This document shows, in pieces, positions 6,289-7,287 of a DNA stretch of 7,287 nt (positions are counted from its first letter, which is position 1; every line of letters begins with the position of its first letter). A program made the position numbers and the translations under genes. The stretch is from an uncultured Clostridia bacterium (lineage in GTDB: Bacteria; Bacillota; Clostridia; Lachnospirales; Lachnospiraceae), in the NCBI GenBank assembly GCA_946186175.1, contig CAMHMG010000152.1:1-7287 (forward strand), written 5' to 3'. The notes below the pieces were generated by a model, which did no database searches, was not told the DNA's origin, and worked only from the letters and a program-made list of their open reading frames with translations.

Positions 6289-6774
6289 ATGAAAACAGCT
6301 ATAATTTATTATTCAATGTCGGGAAACACAGAGTATGTTGCCAAGATGATTGCAAAGCATATTGGTGCGGATATTATTCACATTGAGCCCGAGAAGGCAT
6401 ATCCGGATTCAGGGGCTAAGAAATTCATCTGGGGTGGCAAGAGTGCTGTGATGGGAGATACACCTAAGCTTAAACCATATGACTTCAAGGCAGATGAATA
6501 TGACAGAGTGGTATTTGGTTTTCCGGTGTGGGCGTCCACCTTTACACCGCCTATCCGTACTTTCATAGAAGAGAACAGAGATGTGCTTAAGGATAAGAAG
6601 ATTGCGGCTTTTACCTGTCTTGCAGGAAACGGTGGTGAGAAGGCACTTGATAAGCTTAAGAAGTTTCTTGGGATTTCTTCATTTGATGCAGAACTTATAT
6701 TGATCGATCCGAAGGAAAAGGCAAATGCGGAAAATGATAAGAAGATTGAGGAATTCTGCAGTAAGCTTCAGTAG
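6289..6774 (+). CDS. Flavodoxin family protein
   Basis: The 161-residue product has the flavodoxin fold signature: an N-terminal strand MKTAIIYYS followed by the FMN-phosphate loop SMSGNTEYVA (about residues 9-18), a second strand ADIIHIEP, the region DRVVFGFPVWASTFTPPIRTF (about 72-92) where the FMN isoalloxazine would stack on an aromatic residue, and the later strand KIAAFTCLAGNGG with a Gly-rich turn. Length fits short-chain flavodoxins or flavodoxin-like FMN proteins that carry electrons or reduce small substrates in the cytoplasm. AGGA (6275-6278) is ten bases from the ATG. It has its own promoter, so it is probably not part of the upstream protease operon. No partner oxidoreductase is visible, so the physiological electron donor and acceptor are unknown. 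No intrinsic terminator is apparent after the stop. Confidence 0.92.
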   Translation: MKTAIIYYSMSGNTEYVAKMIAKHIGADIIHIEPEKAYPDSGAKKFIWGGKSAVMGDTPKLKPYDFKADEYDRVVFGFPVWASTFTPPIRTFIEENRDVLKDKKIAAFTCLAGNGGEKALDKLKKFLGISSFDAELILIDPKEKANAENDKKIEEFCSKLQ

Positions 6775-6830
6775 TGTGCTTGAATGGGAGAGAAAAAAGG
6801 GGACACTAAAAGAATGGGAGTGATGTTTAT

Positions 6831-7049
6831 ATGATATCTGCAAGTTTGACTAAAAAAATTGATTTATTACCACAGGAAGAGTATTCAATGGTGGAAGAAT
6901 ATGTTAACAGAGTATCTGAATTTGTAGTGAAAAAGCAGCAAGACAAAGCATGGAAGTCAATAAAAAATGATCTTAAAAATGCAGAAAAATCTATGGAAGA
7001 ATATGGAACGGTTTCTTTTGATGAATTGAAGGGGAGACTTGGGGTGTGA
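6831..7049 (+). CDS. Type II antitoxin-like protein, 72 aa
   Basis: A small, charged, helical protein (MISASLTKKIDLLPQEEYSMVEEYVNRV...) typical of short antitoxins that precede RelE/ParE-type toxins in Clostridia. The opening half (LPQEEYSMVEEYVNRV) recalls antitoxins that begin with a short helical dimerisation part; the second half (KSIKNDLKNAEKSMEEYGTVSFDELKGRL) would be the toxin-wrapping tail. GGGAG at 6816-6820 is ten bases before the ATG. The toxin frame starts three bases after its TGA, the usual antitoxin-first order. It may repress its own promoter, but no promoter is obvious in the 56 bases after the flavodoxin stop, so readthrough from the flavodoxin transcript is possible. The exact family (RelB/DinJ, Phd or other) cannot be fixed by eye. 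Confidence 0.75.
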   Translation: MISASLTKKIDLLPQEEYSMVEEYVNRVSEFVVKKQQDKAWKSIKNDLKNAEKSMEEYGTVSFDELKGRLGV

Positions 7050-7052
7050 TTA

Positions 7053-7287
7053 ATGGCAAGAATTGAATTATCGCAGATTGTGAATGAGAAATTAGTGAAA
7101 TTATCTCGAGAACTGGTTGATATGTTTGGTGAAAAACGGGGGTAAAAATATAATTTCTAATATTATTTCAGGATTAGAAAATTTGCAACTCTTTCCTAAT
7201 GCAGGAATTCCGATTTCTGTTATATATGATGTGGAGTCTGAGTTTGAAAAGTATTATGTATTGTTTATAGAGAAAAATTATTTCCTG
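7053..7287 (+). pseudogene. RelE/ParE-type toxin, frameshifted in a G run; 3' end outside window
   Basis: ATG 7053 follows the antitoxin stop by three bases, with a GGGGTGTGA ribosome binding site inside the antitoxin end. The frame encodes 30 residues (MARIELSQIVNEKLVKLS... DMFGEKRG) and stops at TAA 7143-7145. The next frame then reads toxin-like sequence to the window edge: NIISNIISGLENLQLFPN, AGIPISVIYDVE, YYVLFIEKNYFL. That order (helical start, then L..FP..G and a hydrophobic Tyr-rich strand) is characteristic of RelE/ParE folds. Removing one G from the five-G run at 7138-7142 restores GEKRGKNIISN without a stop. The gene is therefore broken by a single-base insertion, unless it is a sequencing error, a phase-variable tract or a +1 recoding site. 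The C-terminus lies beyond the window. Confidence 0.78.

Noticed and set aside
1..7287. CRISPR array, tRNA or rRNA genes
   Set aside because: No regularly spaced repeats, no cloverleaf with a CCA-type end and no conserved rRNA stretch were seen on either strand.

Overview
The window reads as AT-rich Firmicutes DNA. Purine-rich Shine-Dalgarno sites (AGGAG, GAGG, AGGA types) precede several genes. The families seen are a secreted NlpC/P60 hydrolase, a clostridial Csp-like subtilase, a Firmicutes-style short flavodoxin and a RelE-type toxin-antitoxin pair, which together suggest a gut Lachnospiraceae/Clostridia genome. This placement is inference from gene content; no marker gene is present. Every gene supported here is on the + strand.

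Left region (1-2261): the 3' part of a gene ending in a phospholipase-D-like domain (DPY, HDRF and GTSxNSLG motifs; possibly VPA1262-like), then an unrecognised 372-residue helical protein whose ATG overlaps the first gene's stop (TAATG). A third ATG overlaps the second gene's stop in the same way (TGATG) but its frame closes after 24 codons. This looks like the left part of a translationally coupled accessory or defence-type operon whose third gene has lost nearly all its length. A near-perfect inverted repeat (2237-2296) lies exactly where the third frame breaks off.

Non-coding junction (2262-2563): no convincing gene, apparently a scar or remnant region, ending in a plausible sigma-A promoter and a short inverted repeat in the 5' leader of the next gene.

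Central operon (2564-6157): a secreted protein with a fibronectin-III-like domain and an NlpC/P60 cysteine peptidase domain, a small four-helix membrane protein, a subtilisin-like S8 protease with a complete catalytic triad and no signal peptide, and a 58-residue hypothetical protein. The genes are 10-28 bases apart and probably co-transcribed. A shared envelope or exported-protein role is inferred, not demonstrated.

Right region (6158-7287): a promoter with a 12-bp perfect palindrome between its -35 and -10 boxes drives a flavodoxin gene. After it comes a small antitoxin-like gene and a RelE/ParE-type toxin whose frame is broken by one extra base in a run of five G. The toxin runs off the right edge.
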